Counted from the first letter of the stretch, positions 1 through 12,965 are shown. The stretch: 64,000 nucleotides of DNA from Allodiplogaster sudhausi (GCA_945643635.1 CALZFC010000032.1:1692501-1756500), one strand, 5' to 3'. Program-made: numbers and translations. The notes: a model not told the origin generated them from the sequence alone.

Positions 1-60
1 CACTCACTCTCTTTCTCTGCCACACTCTCTCGCTCTCCCTCACTCTCTCTCTCACGCGCC
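1..60. repeat. CT-rich low-complexity sequence
   Basis: Imperfect CTCT/CACT repeat at the window edge. It is one of dozens of such tracts in the window, and no gene is visible in it. Confidence 0.8.
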
Positions 61-185
61 ACCGACTGTCAAAAGCCTTTACCTGTGACTACCGACCGGT
101 CGCTTTACAAGCGCGGCTTCTCTCTCTTGTAAATCCGGACAGTCTCGGTTGCGGACAACTTCTGTTTCTTGCTATCCTTCGCGAC

Positions 186-666
186 ATGATCCCGGAATTC
201 CCGCTCCCCGACGAGGCCGACCTTCTGCACTCGGTACTCAGAAGGCCCTTGTTCGCCGTCTACCAGCCAGCCAAGTTGCTGCCGGCCTCGCTGACGGCAC
301 AACAGCCATCGTGCTCGTTTGTGCACTCCTCGGCATCAATGCCTCGAGGTAAACACTACTTGTTATCCTTCACTTTTTCATAGTTCACTTTTCACTAGTA
401 TTGTTACGCTCAACGTAACTATTTTAGTTCATTTTACGATTCCGAAGTATTTCTGCCTATTTCATCATCATCATTATCCATTTCTTCCAGGACAAACAAT
501 CGCCTCGAACGCAGCACTCTTCTCCGCGGTCGTCGAGCAGAGACCGCAACGCGTCGCGCTCACACGCGTTGCGTTCACCGCCACTGCCACCACCGTCAAC
601 ACGATCAAAAGCCGACTAGTCTCGGGTGCAGCTGCGTTACTATCATTAGCAGTGAACTTGGCGTGA
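186..666 (+). CDS. Possible two-exon gene of unknown function
   Basis: I do not recognise this product. Exon 1 runs from an ATG at 186 to 348 and ends at a GTAAAC donor. Exon 2 starts after a TTCTTCCAG acceptor at 491 and ends at a TGA at 664-666. The splice keeps frame (phase 1) and gives about 112 residues. The first half carries acidic and Leu/Pro-rich sequence (PDEADLLHSVLRRP); the second is Ala/Val-rich and ends in a hydrophobic stretch (SGAAALLSLAVNLA). A second frame is also open through exon 1, so the frame choice is not certain. The window starts only 185 bases upstream, so 185 could lie inside a longer exon. GC content is clearly higher here than in the flanks, which supports coding. 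Confidence 0.35.
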
Positions 667-1256
667 CGTCGTCATTTATCCGATTTCCCTCTTTGATCAT
701 ATTTCGATGTTGTCCCATTCTTGTCGCGCTTTACCACGGGCAGCTTTGATGATTTCGCATTCTTGTGCAATACGCACTCCAGTCGTCGTCTTTAAATTGC
801 GCGTTTTCTCTCAAGTTGCGCAATTCTCTACAGTAGGGACCTGTCGTCCCCCTTCTACAGTATCCTCCCTTCTGATCTACCGTATACCCGTACCTCCTCA
901 TTCTCCTCTTGACAGTGCTCGAGTCTCCGGGCAAGCCTCTCCCATCCCTTTCTTGCCACCATATTAATGGCATCGCTAGCGTTTCGTAGTAGTCTGATAG
1001 TCTGATTTCGTGTTGGCATCTCTTACCGTACCTCTTCGATACTGAACACTTCTCGCCGTCTCTACCGTATGCCTTCATGGCTTTTGCATTCTTGACTTTA
1101 TCTTTGTCACTTCCAGTCTTCCATCCATTCTATCTGTTTCCTCTCTCATAGTGCCATTTAATCGTGGTTGAATGTTGCATCTATTTGTGTTTTTTTTTGT
1201 CTTCTGAGCTAATAAGCCTGTAGGTGCAATCTAACGAGTAGCTAGCCATTTAGGGG
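667..1256. other. Non-coding, no gene seen
   Basis: AT/CT-rich sequence with short repeated CTACAGTA-like words near 830-860. An open frame exists on the minus strand (731-1078), but it has no splice context or recognisable domain. I see no supported gene here. Confidence 0.5.
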
Positions 1257-1350
1257 TTCCCTCGTAGCATAGTGGTTACACGTTACGTGCACCTCCTGTA
1301 TTTCGCGGCGGAGTAGAGCACGGGTTCGATTCCTACCCGTTGCTCACTTT
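1257..1350 (+). pseudogene. tRNA-like pseudogene or tRNA-derived SINE head
   Basis: A good A box (TAGCATAGTGG, about 1265) and a good B box (GGTTCGATTCC, about 1322) are present in the right order, as in tRNA-Glu/Asp-type genes. The spacing between them is about 20 bases too long for an ordinary tRNA. The T-stem pairs poorly in canonical register, while a longer non-tRNA hairpin (GAGCACGGGT against ACCCGTTGCTC) forms instead. No acceptor stem closes. This looks like a decayed tRNA or a tRNA-derived element, not a working tRNA. Confidence 0.45.
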
Positions 1351-4040
1351 GGCCAATACGACGCTTTCCCCTCTTGGTGCCTGCGCGGCCGAGATCTCCT
1401 TCTCTCTGAGTTCCCCCATCTTTCATCAAAACTTCTTTCCACTCACCGCTCTCTTTCTTGACTTCTCTCCTCATCTCTATAATATCTAGACATGATCTCA
1501 AGCCTGTCTGCCGTCCCGAGTGTGAAAGAAAACGAAAGATACTCAGAGTTTTCGTGTGTGTATGCTTGTTGTTACCTTTCGTTGAACATTTCTCCATAAC
1601 TTATTGTGACTGAAAATGATGAGCTTTATATCCAAATTAATAATAACAATCATATTATGCCCTTGCCATTGTATGGTAGTTTCCTCTCCAAATCAGACTC
1701 GTTGCGAATCAGACTTTATTAATAAAAGAGATCTTTCAATACAACCTGGCAGCTTTTCAAATACATAGATACACTCAAATGGGATATAGATACATACAAT
1801 ATTCATTATGTCAGCGACAAACTGCAGTGTGAAAAATGGCTTCTGTTTCTCGCACACACTCATAAAAGGCCACCAAGACGGGAAAATGTGAATTTTAAAA
1901 TAGGTATCGAAAAGTTCAAAGCTAAAATTAAAGATCTAGTCTTGTCTACGTCTAGCGGGAAGAAAATAGAGAATCTAACATTGAGAGCAGAGAGTAAAGA
2001 TTTCATCTAAAAATTCAACGATGAAAAAGAAAAGAGAATAAGCTCTCTTATAATACAAGACGCCTACATATGCGTCAGCAGAAAGAATTACAATATAATT
2101 TTGTAGTAATCTTTTTTTGATTTTTAGAAAACGGATTAAAAACACGCTGTGAATTGCAGATATTGAAAGAGAATCTTTGACACGAAAAACGTGGAGATGT
2201 TGACAAGGTAAAGGATTTTTTTGCTCTAAAATTACATATTTCTCCAAAGATTTAACTATGCAATGTGATTACCATTTTAACTATGTCTAGCACCTTCGTT
2301 GACTTTTTATAATTCCAAAATTTTTCAGAGAAATTATTATTTTTTTTAAATTACCTAAAAATTATTTCAAACTTGTTTGCTATGCAAGGAAATAATTGAA
2401 GCAAACAAAATTTTTCTGCGCCAGCATTGAAACGATGAATGGGAAATGTTCTCGTTTTACGACTGGCAGACGAAGGGGTACGGTAGGTCACTGAGATTGA
2501 TAGAGAGGGATAAGGAGAGAGAGAGAGTCAGAGACAAAGACAGAGACAAAGAAATAGAGAGAGAGAGACAAAAAGAGAGAGAGAGAGAATAAAGAAGAGA
2601 GAAAGATATCGCCAGGAAACTGGCTGCTTTTTATCTCTCCTTTGTACTTTGCGCTTTCCGTGTTCAAAGAAGGGCCTTAATCTTCCTTCGGCCGTACAAG
2701 AAAACGAACACAATGTGGAAGTGTCCCGAAGATATCATTTTGTTGTTTCCAATTCGTTTCTCTGGCAAAAGCGCAAACAAGAGCCGCCACGATTTTCCAT
2801 ATGAAACCATGCGAGTGAACATCTTATAATGTCTTCCGTGTTACTCTCTAATAAATTATAAGCTCTTCCGGAATATTTATTGAGAAGACATCATTGCAAA
2901 AAATTCACTAGCAGGCTACTTAGGCTTAGAAATGTCACATGAAGCAAACACAGCAAATAACAATTCTGCAGAGTGTTCATAAAGCAGGCGGAAGGCAAAA
3001 CGTTCCTCTGACAATAAGAGAGCAGTGAAACGGAGAAACAGAAAATGTGTTTGTTGCCAAAGAGAGGGGTCATAAGAAGGGTAGCTGCCACGCTTCAAGC
3101 GTGCCTTAGTAATAGTTCCTTGTTTATTCATTCATGATAATCCTCAGTCGGAGTGATAAGGGATGGCCGAGAACTTCTTCTTCGTCTGTGTGGCTCTTTC
3201 CTCCTCCCCGTGCCGTCATTATCTCTCTCTCTTTGCTTGGTGCCAGGTTGTTCGCTCGGGCACTTCCTCATTGGACCGACCGTTAAGGCACGAGTCCTGA
3301 AACTGAGGGCATGTTCGGTTAGAGTACGGAAAGGAATAGAATGTGGTTTCCACGTGTCATGACGTGTGAATATCACTATATTGTCTCTCTCACCTTCAAT
3401 CTCTCTCTTCCCTCTTTCTCTCTGTTAACATCTCTCTCTCTCCCAAACACACACTCTCCTTCTCTCTTTATCCCTTTCTCTCTCTATATCTCCTTCTTTG
3501 TCTCTCTAACACGAACACAAACAACCACTCCCTTTTAATAGTCTCTACATACCTATCTTTCAAAGATTTCCTCCATTTATCTCTTTATCCGCACATTTTT
3601 CTTCTTTATCTCTTCTCCTTCCGGTCTCAAACTACTACTTTCATCATTGCATTCTCTAGAGGCTCAGGCAATTGAGCTTAGCTTATAAAGTTCAGTTCAA
3701 AGACAACATCTTTTCATATCACTCGAGTGCAAAAGATCAATTGAAACAGATGGGGAGAAAAAAGATGCATGTGCTAGAAACTCTCTTTAATCATTCCTTA
3801 ACATCGTTCCGTGATATTTTAGGCTTATCAAAAGCAGGCTGTTGTTTTCCTTGCTTTTTTAAGCTGTTGCACTAAGCCAGTGTCCAGCCAGCAGACATTT
3901 TGCTTATATACTGTGCTGCTAGAGCTTCTAGTGATTATTAAGGCAAACTGCTCGATTTCGGCTCAAAAAAGTCTTGCACAAGAATTTCAAAGGGAGCAAG
4001 AAATGGTGTCCAAATAAGGGTAAAATAATTACTCCCTCTG
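1351..4040. other. Gene-poor AT-rich sequence with GA and CT tracts
   Basis: It holds a GA-rich tract at about 2510-2600 and CT-rich tracts at 3215-3235 and 3380-3500. Short open frames come from these repeats. I find no frame with splice signals or protein-like composition that I can support. Confidence 0.5.
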
Positions 4041-4047
4041 GGGGCGG

Positions 4048-4157
4048 AAGGAGAGAGAGAGAGAGAGAGTCTCTCTCTCTCTAAATCGAGATTACATAAT
4101 AGACACAACTGTTCTCGGAATGTTCTCCACTCGCGTCTCTCTCTCTCTCTCTCTCTC

Positions 4158-4204
<47 letters not shown>

Positions 4205-4410
4205 GTGGACATTGACGCTGAGTCATTCACGCGGCCGCGAACGGTTGTCTCTCTTTCTCTCATCACACCTTCTCTCCCTCCCTCTCTTTTCTCTCTCTTT
4301 CTTAATGATTCCCTCCTTTCTGTCGGCTCTTCCTCTTTTCTTCTTCTCTCATTTTCTCTGTTTCTTTCTCCTCTCTCTCTCTCTCTCGCTCTCTCTCCCT
4401 TTTATTTACA
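4048..4410. repeat. GA then CT microsatellite cluster
   Basis: A GA run (about 4050-4068) is followed directly by CT runs (4068-4081, 4135-4200, 4245-4400). The adjacent GA and CT tracts are complementary and could fold back on each other. Confidence 0.85.
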
Positions 4411-4511
4411 GCTGTCTCTGCTCGATGAGTATTCTTTTCCCGGGTGGGCGGTTTTGTCTATCTCAGCGGAAGTGTGTAGCAACAATTCAACCTGAACAGC
4501 TTGTCATCCTC

Positions 4512-4585
4512 GGGGGGGGGGGGGGGGGTACAGCCCCGGCTGTGGGGCACTTTTCGGAGGGTGTGGCTGTCCCTCCCCCCCCCCC
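4512..4585. repeat. Poly-G run facing a poly-C run
   Basis: A run of 17 G at 4512-4528 is followed about 45 bases later by a run of C ending near 4585, with GC-rich self-complementary sequence between. This is a strong potential hairpin or G-quadruplex. Confidence 0.8.
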
Positions 4586-4818
4586 GCTCTGTGACTCAGA
4601 CCGTTCTCTCTCAGGCAATGAGCCAGCCACTCGCAATCGGTGGGTGGCTTAGAGCCACAAAGCCGTGAGCCCTAACGGGTTTCCTACACACATGTCTGGC
4701 GGCCGCAAGTGACTGCCTGGGTTTCGACATATATTTATGTAATGGAGGGTGGATTTGTTGTTAGCGGGCGAACAAGGAGAAAGGGGGAAAGAAGAAAGGG
4801 ACCAAGTCTAGGCTATGG

Positions 4819-4893
4819 GGACCTTTAGGGGACCCTTTTGGGGACCCTTAGGGGACCTTTTGGGGACGCTTTAGGGGACCCTTAGGGGCCCTT
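4819..4893. repeat. Minisatellite of GGGGACC(C)TTT units
   Basis: About six imperfect 12-14-base units of the type GGGGACCCTTT/AGGGGACC in tandem. Similar GGGGAC/TTTTGG words recur in the arms of the foldback element at 36.8-39.0 kb. Confidence 0.8.
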
Positions 4894-5033
4894 TACTACT
4901 TTGTAAGGTCATCATGCCGCTAACATTAGAATACGACGGCGAGCCGCGCCGAAATATACTTCCTTTCCCATGGGCCAAAAGTTCACCTGCTGCCATTTTG
5001 GAGAGTCTAGTATAGCTAGACAGTCTGCCTGTG

Positions 5034-5350
5034 AGAGAGGGAGAGGGAGAGAAAGAGAGAGGGGGAAAAAGAGAGAAACAGCGAGAGAAAGAGAGAGAAA
5101 GAGAGAAACAAAGAAAGAGAGAGAAAAAGAGAGAGAAACCGAGAGAGAGAAACAGAGAGAGAGAGAGGGAGAGAGGGAGAGAGAGAGAGAGAAGGAGAAA
5201 AAAGGGGGATTACGCGGAATGTGGTTTGCATTCCAGGTGTTCGAATGCCACGCGAATAAAGCAACGTCACCGAGATGCCTTTGGAGGGTAAGGGAAATTA
5301 GGGGAAAAAGAGAGAGAGAGACAGGCAACGAGAGGGGCAGAGATGGAGAC

Positions 5351-5388
<38 letters not shown>

Positions 5389-5922
5389 GAGAGGGAGAGG
5401 AGAGAGGGAGTCATTGTTAAGTGTCGCCGCACCCAGAATGAGTGTGTATGTATCATTTCCTCATATTGTCTCTTTCTCTCTTTCTCCCTCTCCCTGTCTG
5501 TTTCGCTCTCTCTCTCCATCTCTCTCTGTTCTCTCACTCTCTCTATGTCTGAGTCTCTCTATTTGCACACTCTCCTTTACCGCCTACTCACCATTGTTGG
5601 GAGAGAAACGAGTAAGATGCTACTGTCGACATGGCAAGATTCTTCTTTCTTCTTTCTCTCTCTTTCTCTCTCTCGCTTGCTCTCTCTATTTCTTTCTCTC
5701 TCTCTCGCTTTCCCTCTCTCTCTCTCTCTCTTTCTCTCTCTAGCCTTCTCCCTCACTCTATCTTTGCATGCGTAATACCGACTCGATTCCATTGGAATGC
5801 AAGCAAAATGTTTCGCGAAGTTTTTCCACGCAAAGTAAACACATATTTAAATACGTCATGATGATATTTCAGCTGCTTTGCAGCAGTAGCGGGAAATACT
5901 GTGTTCACATTTTCTCTCTCTT

Positions 5923-5962
<40 letters not shown>

Positions 5963-6062
5963 ATCCTCCCCCTCAATCTCTCTCTCTCTCGCTCTCAATC
6001 ACTCTCTTCTCCCGCTCTCCATTCTATCAACTCTCCCTCTCTCTCTCTGTCTCCCTCCCACT

Positions 6063-6114
<52 letters not shown>

Positions 6115-6118
6115 TCTC
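5034..6118. repeat. Alternating GA (5034-5412) and CT (5470-6118) microsatellites
   Basis: GA tracts at 5034-5207 and 5308-5412 switch to CT tracts at 5470-5560, 5640-5760 and 5910-6118. The intervening unique pieces show no exon-like features. The long Ser/Leu or Arg/Glu-rich frames here are translated microsatellite. Confidence 0.9.
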
Positions 6119-6529
6119 CCTCCTGTCTCAAGGGCTCCACAAAATGCAACATTAAAGAGGAAAGGCGATACTTTGATGACTTAAGCTCTACACTTACGTG
6201 GAATGCAAAGCAATTGCGTCATGACGCAAAATATATAGACATGCATAACAGTTTACGGTTTATTCATCTTACTATTTACTGCTTTGTTACTTGTTTATAT
6301 CTTTCACATCGAAAAAAAGACGCGTCTAACACATCCGGCAGTCAGGGAAGAAGAATGTGACGAAGAAAAACTTACGGAATCAGAATTATACATGTAGAAT
6401 GAGTTTCAGTGCAGTCAAGCGCGATACCCGTCTTAAGAAAGATAAAGACCAAAATACTTTATCTTCAAACCGGAAAAAGAAAGAGAAACTGGATGCGACA
6501 AAAGTCGAGGAGAAAGGTGTATGTACATA
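6119..6529. other. AT-rich non-coding spacer
   Basis: Unique AT-rich sequence between the microsatellite block and the palindromic element. It contains a short palindrome TGCGTCATGACGCA near 6207. No gene seen. Confidence 0.5.
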
Positions 6530-6991
6530 CAGTACTGCCCAACATTTCTGGTACATATATTAATTATATTAATTATATTAATATAAATAATTTCAATTGA
6601 TTTTTCAGCGCTCATGGCTCATTTCAACGAAGTTTTCTGTATAAACTAGACTTATTCGATGCAGTTAAATACGTTGGTAACATTAGTTTCTCAATGAAAG
6701 TAGACGCTGACGAGAAAATTCATGTTTTCGCCCGAAATTATTTGAAATATGCAGCGCAATTGCGCTGCATCTTTCAAATGGGTTTCGGAATAAAACATGA
6801 ATTTTCTCGTCAGTGTCCACTTTTTTTTGAGAAACTAATGTTTCCAACATATTTATCTGCATCGAATTAGTCTAGTTTGTACAGAAAACTACGTTGAAAT
6901 TCGCCATAAGCGCTGAAAAATCAATTGAAATTATTTAAATTAATATAATTAATATAATTAATATATGTACCAGCAATGTTGGGCGGTACTG
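6530..6991. mobile_element. Palindromic MITE flanked by TA
   Basis: The two halves are inverted copies of each other around a centre at 6760 (GCAGCGCAATTGCGCTGC). The outer ends read CAGTACTGCCCAACATT and the inverse AATGTTGGGCGGTACTG, and the element is bordered by TA on both sides (6528-6529, 6992-6993). TA flanks and a short non-coding body fit a Tc1/mariner-type non-autonomous element. Arms have diverged by small substitutions, so it is not brand new. There is no transposase frame. Confidence 0.85.
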
Positions 6992-7143
6992 TATATCATT
7001 TGTTTGTTTTTTGTTCTTTTACGAATTGTTTTGCGAGGGAATACGAAGACTATTGTCTGAGATGAGTAATGTCATTCTTGTTTACTACTCTTTTTTTATA
7101 TTCTTCAAAATATGAACACACACACAGTTGGACGATCGAAAAT

Positions 7144-7325
7144 CGTCGGTGGCGATAGAGACAGAGAGTGAAGGAGAGAAAGACAGAGAGTGAGAGAGAT
7201 ATGGAGAGAAGGAGAGAGAGAGAGAGAGAGATAGAGAAGATGTCCGAAAGATAAGGGAGAAAGAGCGAGAGATAGAAAGAGAGTGAGAGAGAGAGATGGA
7301 GAGAGAGAGAGAGAAATAAGGAGAA
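7144..7325. repeat. GA microsatellite
   Basis: GA-rich tract with imperfect units, and no coding potential beyond repeat translation. Confidence 0.85.
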
Positions 7326-10044
7326 TTAAGAAGAGACCAGAGATTGAGATCGAGATAGATAAATGGCGCATTGAGTAGGAGAGAGCAAGAGATCAGACTG
7401 ATTAGAAATAGACGTGAAACATCGACATCGTAAAGCATCTACGTACATACATACTTATGCGCTATAAGATGTTCCAGCGTCTGCTTGAGAAGTTTGCTCC
7501 GAGGCATGCGAATTATGCAACCCTTTGCAGCATAAAATTCTATAGTAGCGCGCGCAAATACAAATTGTAAGATTAACACGTACTTTGGCTTCCCCTATCA
7601 ACATACACTCTTTGCACTCTGGCGCAAGTTCAGTGCACATTAACCATAAGGTAGACATCAACAGCTTGTCCTTGCAACTGGTCTGAAAAACGCCTAATTT
7701 TAAAAGGGGATATATTGGAGAGAAAAAAGAGAGAGAAATTAATAAATTTTGCAATGACAATAAGGATATAGCAAGGTGCAAAGATTCTGAATTAATTCAG
7801 AAATACAGTATGATCTTGAGGGTCTTCCATATGGCTTTTAGTGAGGGGGGGGGGTGGAATATTAGGGAAGCCCAGACATTAGGGATGCCCATGTGTCTCC
7901 AACCGCCTGTTTACTATGGTACGCCACGATATCGGGGATTCGATCTTGCGCCGCATATTAAGCTACACATCGCAATAACATCCCGTGCGTAATTTCTCTC
8001 CTACGCTGCTTCTAAGCTCCCCGAATCGAAAAAAGAACCCTTACATCGAGAAGACTTTCCATCTCTTCCTTCACCGCAGTAAACAAGGCGACATTATAAC
8101 ATTATATATTAGCTAAGCCACACATCTTATTGAATAAATTGCAACCGCTTAAGCAGTAGCAGGGCAAATGTAAGCCACTTTCAGACACGTTTGTGAAAAG
8201 ATATGAGTGATAAGCGTGCCAATTTTCCTTTTTTTCAATTTGTCTAGTTCCATCTGTTTTTTTTTCCCCGTAGAAGAAGAAGCATTCGCAGAGGAATTGA
8301 GATTCGAGAATATTTAAAGGAGCTGTGCCTCTCAAAATGTCACGCACTCTCGGCTACCACAACGAGCGGGAAAATGTGCGGTCTCACCCAATTCAATTTC
8401 ACTGCTTCTACTCCATTAATCACATAATATGCCGCCACTTCTGGAAGGATATGAGGGGGAGTGAAGAGAGAACGAAAAAAAATGGACTGGTAAACATGTG
8501 TAGCAGCCACCCTCGCTATTTATAATCGCTGGGAGGGAGTTGATGGTAACTCAAGACCTCTCCGATACAAATGTCTTAGCGCGGCTAATACAGCAAATCA
8601 GGCCTTTTTGCAGATATTCTGGCCTAATCTACCGTATACATATGTATGTATGTATGTTCAACACTTAAAAGTCTAAGGCGGTCGCCGCTCCCTAATTTTC
8701 TCCCTACTCTCTCGGATGCTCTCTTATGCTAGTGGTGTTAGAAGGAATCGTTGAGTTACGGGAAGGTTGAGTTATGGAAAAAAAACTTAACTTAAAAAAA
8801 ATAAGGCTGTATTCAAAGGCTTCTCCTTGCCGCCTGACAACGTCATCTTGTGACATTTACTTACATATATGTAAATGTCATGTTCGCTCCCGGTCTTTAA
8901 TCAGACGATAACAAGAAAGTTTAGAGGTCGTAGGAAGACAACCTATTTATGGCGAGAGTAATGATGAATTTTTTGGTAAAAAATATTTTTAGCAGCTTTT
9001 TACCGTGTTTGGCAGGAATTGAGAACTGGTCACGCACGTCGTGTAGCATCAACATTAACAGCGGTACCTGTCGATTTGGAGTTTTCGCAAAGAACATGCA
9101 TATGCATGTAACGAAAACAATATATGTATTAATATCCATAAGAGATGTTTGCCTTTGGAGTTACCGTATACGAGAATAGTTAAATCAGTGTTCCGTTTTC
9201 TCTTTTTTTTAAATCTTAAAGTAAGGATATGTATCCAACCAGGAACGCGTGACTACGAGAGATTGAACGCCTGCACTTGTCTAGAAAATACAGAGTTTGA
9301 AGAGATCATTTATATTGTGTCCCGACGGGCTCGAGGCCTTCCCTTTTTCACTCTATTGTGTGATCCATGTAATTTGTAGCCCCCGGTTGTTAATTTTCAT
9401 TTCCACTTTCTCATGTATCCAGCTAATTGTAGACGCTCCTAGGCCTTTTGAGCGCGAATTATATTGCACTTTAATGTTACAAAAAATGTTTTTGTATCCG
9501 AGGAAGAAACATTGGACACATTAAGGACATGTGATACTGACAGATTAATTAAAAATTTATATTTTAAAAAATATTCGGAGAAATTAAATTGGATCTTTAA
9601 AAATTAAGCCATTTTTTCTTCTTTTTTTTTGCCCAAAAATTTTTCATTCTAATTTTTTTGTACCATTTTACTGTTGAAAACAGAAGGATGTTATCATCGT
9701 GAGGAATTTATTGTATTGTTTAGTAATTTTTTCTCGTTTTTTTTACGATAATTTCTATTATTTTTGCAATACATGTGGTTTTGGTTGTAGTAGAGATCGT
9801 AAAACAGTGCTTCAGGTTGTAGACATCGTTAGTTGGGCAGTGTAAGTACTTATGCACGTATGTATATAGTAAATCATTTGAACAAAGATATTTCTGTTTT
9901 GCATCGAACAATTTGTATTTATTGAAATATTAGATTAATGAAAGGCGTTGTATTCCACGTGGCCCATATTTTATTTCTAATAATAAGATTGAATATTTTG
10001 TGCAATATAAGGCATAAACAGCACTTGGTTGCCGAGCAAACAAT
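7326..10044. other. Mostly unique AT-rich sequence, no supported gene
   Basis: It contains a short GTAT repeat at about 8640-8655 and a perfect ~10-bp-stem palindrome (TGACATTTAC...GTAAATGTCA) at 8849-8880. Two Cys-rich open stretches on the minus strand (about 8190-8100 and 7695-7615, the latter after a GTTTTTCAG acceptor) could be exons of a small secreted protein, but I could not join them, so they are not called. Confidence 0.4.
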
Positions 10045-10300
10045 CTACCTTTTCTCTCTTTCTCTCTCTTCCTCTCTCTCTCTCTCGCTCTTTCTCTCTC
10101 TCACTCTCGCTCTCTTTCTCTCTCTTTCGCTCTCCTTCTCTTTGTTTCTTTCCCTCTCTCCCTCTTTGTGTTTCTCTGTCTCTCTATGTTTCTCTCTCGC
10201 TGTTACTCTCTCTGTCTCTCTGTCTCTCTGTCTCTCTGTCTCTCTGTCTCTCTGTTTCTCTCTCTCTCTCTCTCTTTCACTCTCTCTCTCTCTATATTAT
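10045..10300. repeat. CT microsatellite
   Basis: Long CT tract with TCTG and TTTC variants, including five TCTCTCTG units in a row at about 10207-10255. Confidence 0.9.
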
Positions 10301-10862
10301 TCAGACCCAAACAACAATTCCCAATTAATGTAGCTCACGGAATCGAAAAAGCTGACAAATATCTTTGCATCCTTTTTGTCGGTCGACTTCCAAGAAAAGA
10401 GTGCAAAAGAGAGACAAAAAAAAGTTAATAAAAAAAAGACAAATCAAGTTTGCGCACTCGGAGACTTCCATGAAAGATTAAGGAAAAATAAAACACCACA
10501 TCATAACGATCTTTTGACTTTGTCAGGCAGAACAAAGAACAGAGCTTGGACCACTAGTCTAGCAATAGGACATTATTATTACTATTCGGAGCTCAAGTTC
10601 CTCACAATCACTTTACTTACCTTATGGTCAGTTAGAGCTCGAACGACAAGCAGAATATAAAATTATATAGATTAATAGAGAGGAAATATCGCGGCATATA
10701 ACGGCCAACAAGTGGCGACATTCTTCTTTTGTAGATGCGGTGCGAGGTAAAAGCGCCGGGTGCAGAAATGTACATATAATTCTATTTTATAATTTTGTAA
10801 TAGTAAGATGGAATTTATCCCAGTCTACAAAAGAGAAAGAGAGAGTTAGAAAGAGCGAGCGT

Positions 10863-10903
<41 letters not shown>

Positions 10904-11875
10904 AGAAAGATAGAGATAATGAGAGAGATAAAAAGAGAGAGGGAGATAGAGAGAGAATGAGAGAAAGAGAGAGAAAAGAACTTTTGGTGTTTGTGCTTGT
11001 GTGTTACACGCGTGTCTGAATTTGTGAAAGCCGAAGTCATGAAATATCACTGAATCAAGAAGAACCACAAAAATCAACATATGTATATAACAGAATAAAA
11101 AATAAAAAAATAAAAGTTAAAAGAAAGCACCCAGAAGCAAAAGGGAATAAATCACGGAAAATGTGTCCGAAAAAAACCCCATAGGTATGACTCCTCTATG
11201 CTACAGTAAGATGCATGTTAGCAATCACGTCTTAACCCTCTTTCTCTCTCTCTCTCTCTCTCTACCTCTTGCCTTCTCTCTCTCTCAAACTCTCTGTCCC
11301 GCTCTTTTCTGTCTCTATTTATCCCACTCTTTTTCTCCCTAATACCAATTTTCAATTACACAGAGCTGAAAACCGAATGTGCAAAGTCAAGCACCAAAAG
11401 CTGATTAAGCCACACATTTTCGCGCTGAATTTACATACATAGATGTGAGGTAAGTAATCCACACGAAAGCATCTGAGGATCAGAATTTAGCCGGATTTTC
11501 CCCACGGTATTTAACGTGGTACTCCAACGTTCTTAATGACAAACACCTGCTGAACTTTGAGATTCTACTCTCACAAGATAATCATAATCTGAGTAGAACT
11601 CCTCTTGACCAGAAAAGCCTCTCGTTGAGGACATACTAATTTTGTTTTTGATGACCAATTCTCCTCACTAATCCATAGAACAAGAATGTGTCCATTTCCC
11701 CTTTTATTTTTGATATTTCATTGGTTTTTTTTTGTCGAGATGAATTGCCTGAGAAATTCATAAAGCACGTCAAAGTGCCAAAATTATAATGCCAAACAGC
11801 ATGTGATATGTTTTTCGATCCAATAATCCTTGTCTTTCTCTTCTCTCTCTCAATCTCTCTTTCTCTCTTTCTCTC

Positions 11876-11924
<49 letters not shown>

Positions 11925-12525
11925 TCGCCTTTCATGAGTGCAACTTCTTGCACTCAGTTTGTATATGTACGCCACCTATGTACATACACGAGCGCCCTCG
12001 TCTTTGCAAGGAAGTAAATCTTTGCAAGGAAGTAAATAAGGGCGCCTGATTATGGGGAATGTTAACATCGCTATATTTACCTCTAACTCTCTCTCTCTCT
12101 CTCTCTCTTTCCTTCTATCTCTCTCCCCCTCTCTCTCCCGTTCTCTCTCTCAATCTCTATCTCTCTCTAAAGCTCTCTTTCTCTCCCGCTCTCTCTTTCG
12201 CCCTCTTTCTCGCCATGTTCTTTTAGTTCAGATTATTATTCTATTCGAGAGTAATGCACATGCCTAATGAAAGTGCAAGTGATGATGATATGCTGTAATG
12301 GAACAGGAACAGATAAAAAAAGAGATAAGTGCTCAGAATTGGATAGCAATTACAGGAAAAGCCCAGCGGCTGAAGTTGAAGCATCAAAATACACACGCAC
12401 ACAATGCAAGTTGAACGGATGATTAGCATTTGAATTACCTTATTATTTTCGAACGTTGTAGATTGGTGATAGTTTAATTTAAAAAAAAGAACGCTATAAA
12501 TAGAAATCGAACGAATATAAATCGA
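10301..12525. other. Non-coding AT-rich sequence with GA and CT tracts
   Basis: Microsatellites lie at 10835-10980 (GA), 11240-11340 (CT), 11840-11930 (CT) and 12085-12215 (CT). No supported exon in between. Confidence 0.5.
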
Positions 12526-12529
12526 AATA

Positions 12530-12695
12530 GGGAGAGAGAGAGAGAGAGAAAATGAGTTAGATAAAGTAGTAGTAGAAGTAGAGCGAGAGAGAGAGAGAGA
12601 GAGAGTGTGTGTGTTGAGAAACAGAGTGGGAGAGCGATAGAGCGAGAGATAATAGTGATAAAACAGAGATTAATAGCGCGAGAGTATGAGAGAGG

Positions 12696-12750
<55 letters not shown>

Positions 12751-12892
12751 CGATCACAGTGATCAGGAGTCCTTGAATTGACAACCAGATTGACACCGGA
12801 AGCTTCATCACGAGAGAGAGAGAGAGAGAAGAAAGAGAAAAAGGAGAGGAGAAAGAGAGAGAAGTAAAGTTGGAGACAATGAGAAAAAGAGT

Positions 12893-12924
<32 letters not shown>

Positions 12925-12965
12925 AAGAGAGAGAAAGAGAGTAGAGACAGAGAGATAGTGACAGA
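12530..12965. repeat. GA microsatellite block
   Basis: GA tracts at 12530-12725 and 12810-12965 separated by a short unique piece. No gene. Confidence 0.9.

Noticed and set aside
731..1078. Minus-strand 115-residue frame with basic clusters
   Set aside because: No splice sites, no domain, and a composition expected from CT-rich DNA read in reverse.
1257..1350. A functional tRNA gene
   Set aside because: The A and B boxes are good, but box spacing, T-stem and acceptor stem do not fit a foldable tRNA.
4970..5743. 257-residue open frame rich in Arg/Glu then Ser/Leu
   Set aside because: It is produced by the GA and CT microsatellites in all frames; nothing domain-like remains when the repeats are ignored.
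7615..8190. Cys-rich minus-strand stretches as a small secreted protein gene
   Set aside because: One stretch has a good acceptor, but the pieces could not be joined in frame and no start or signal peptide was found.
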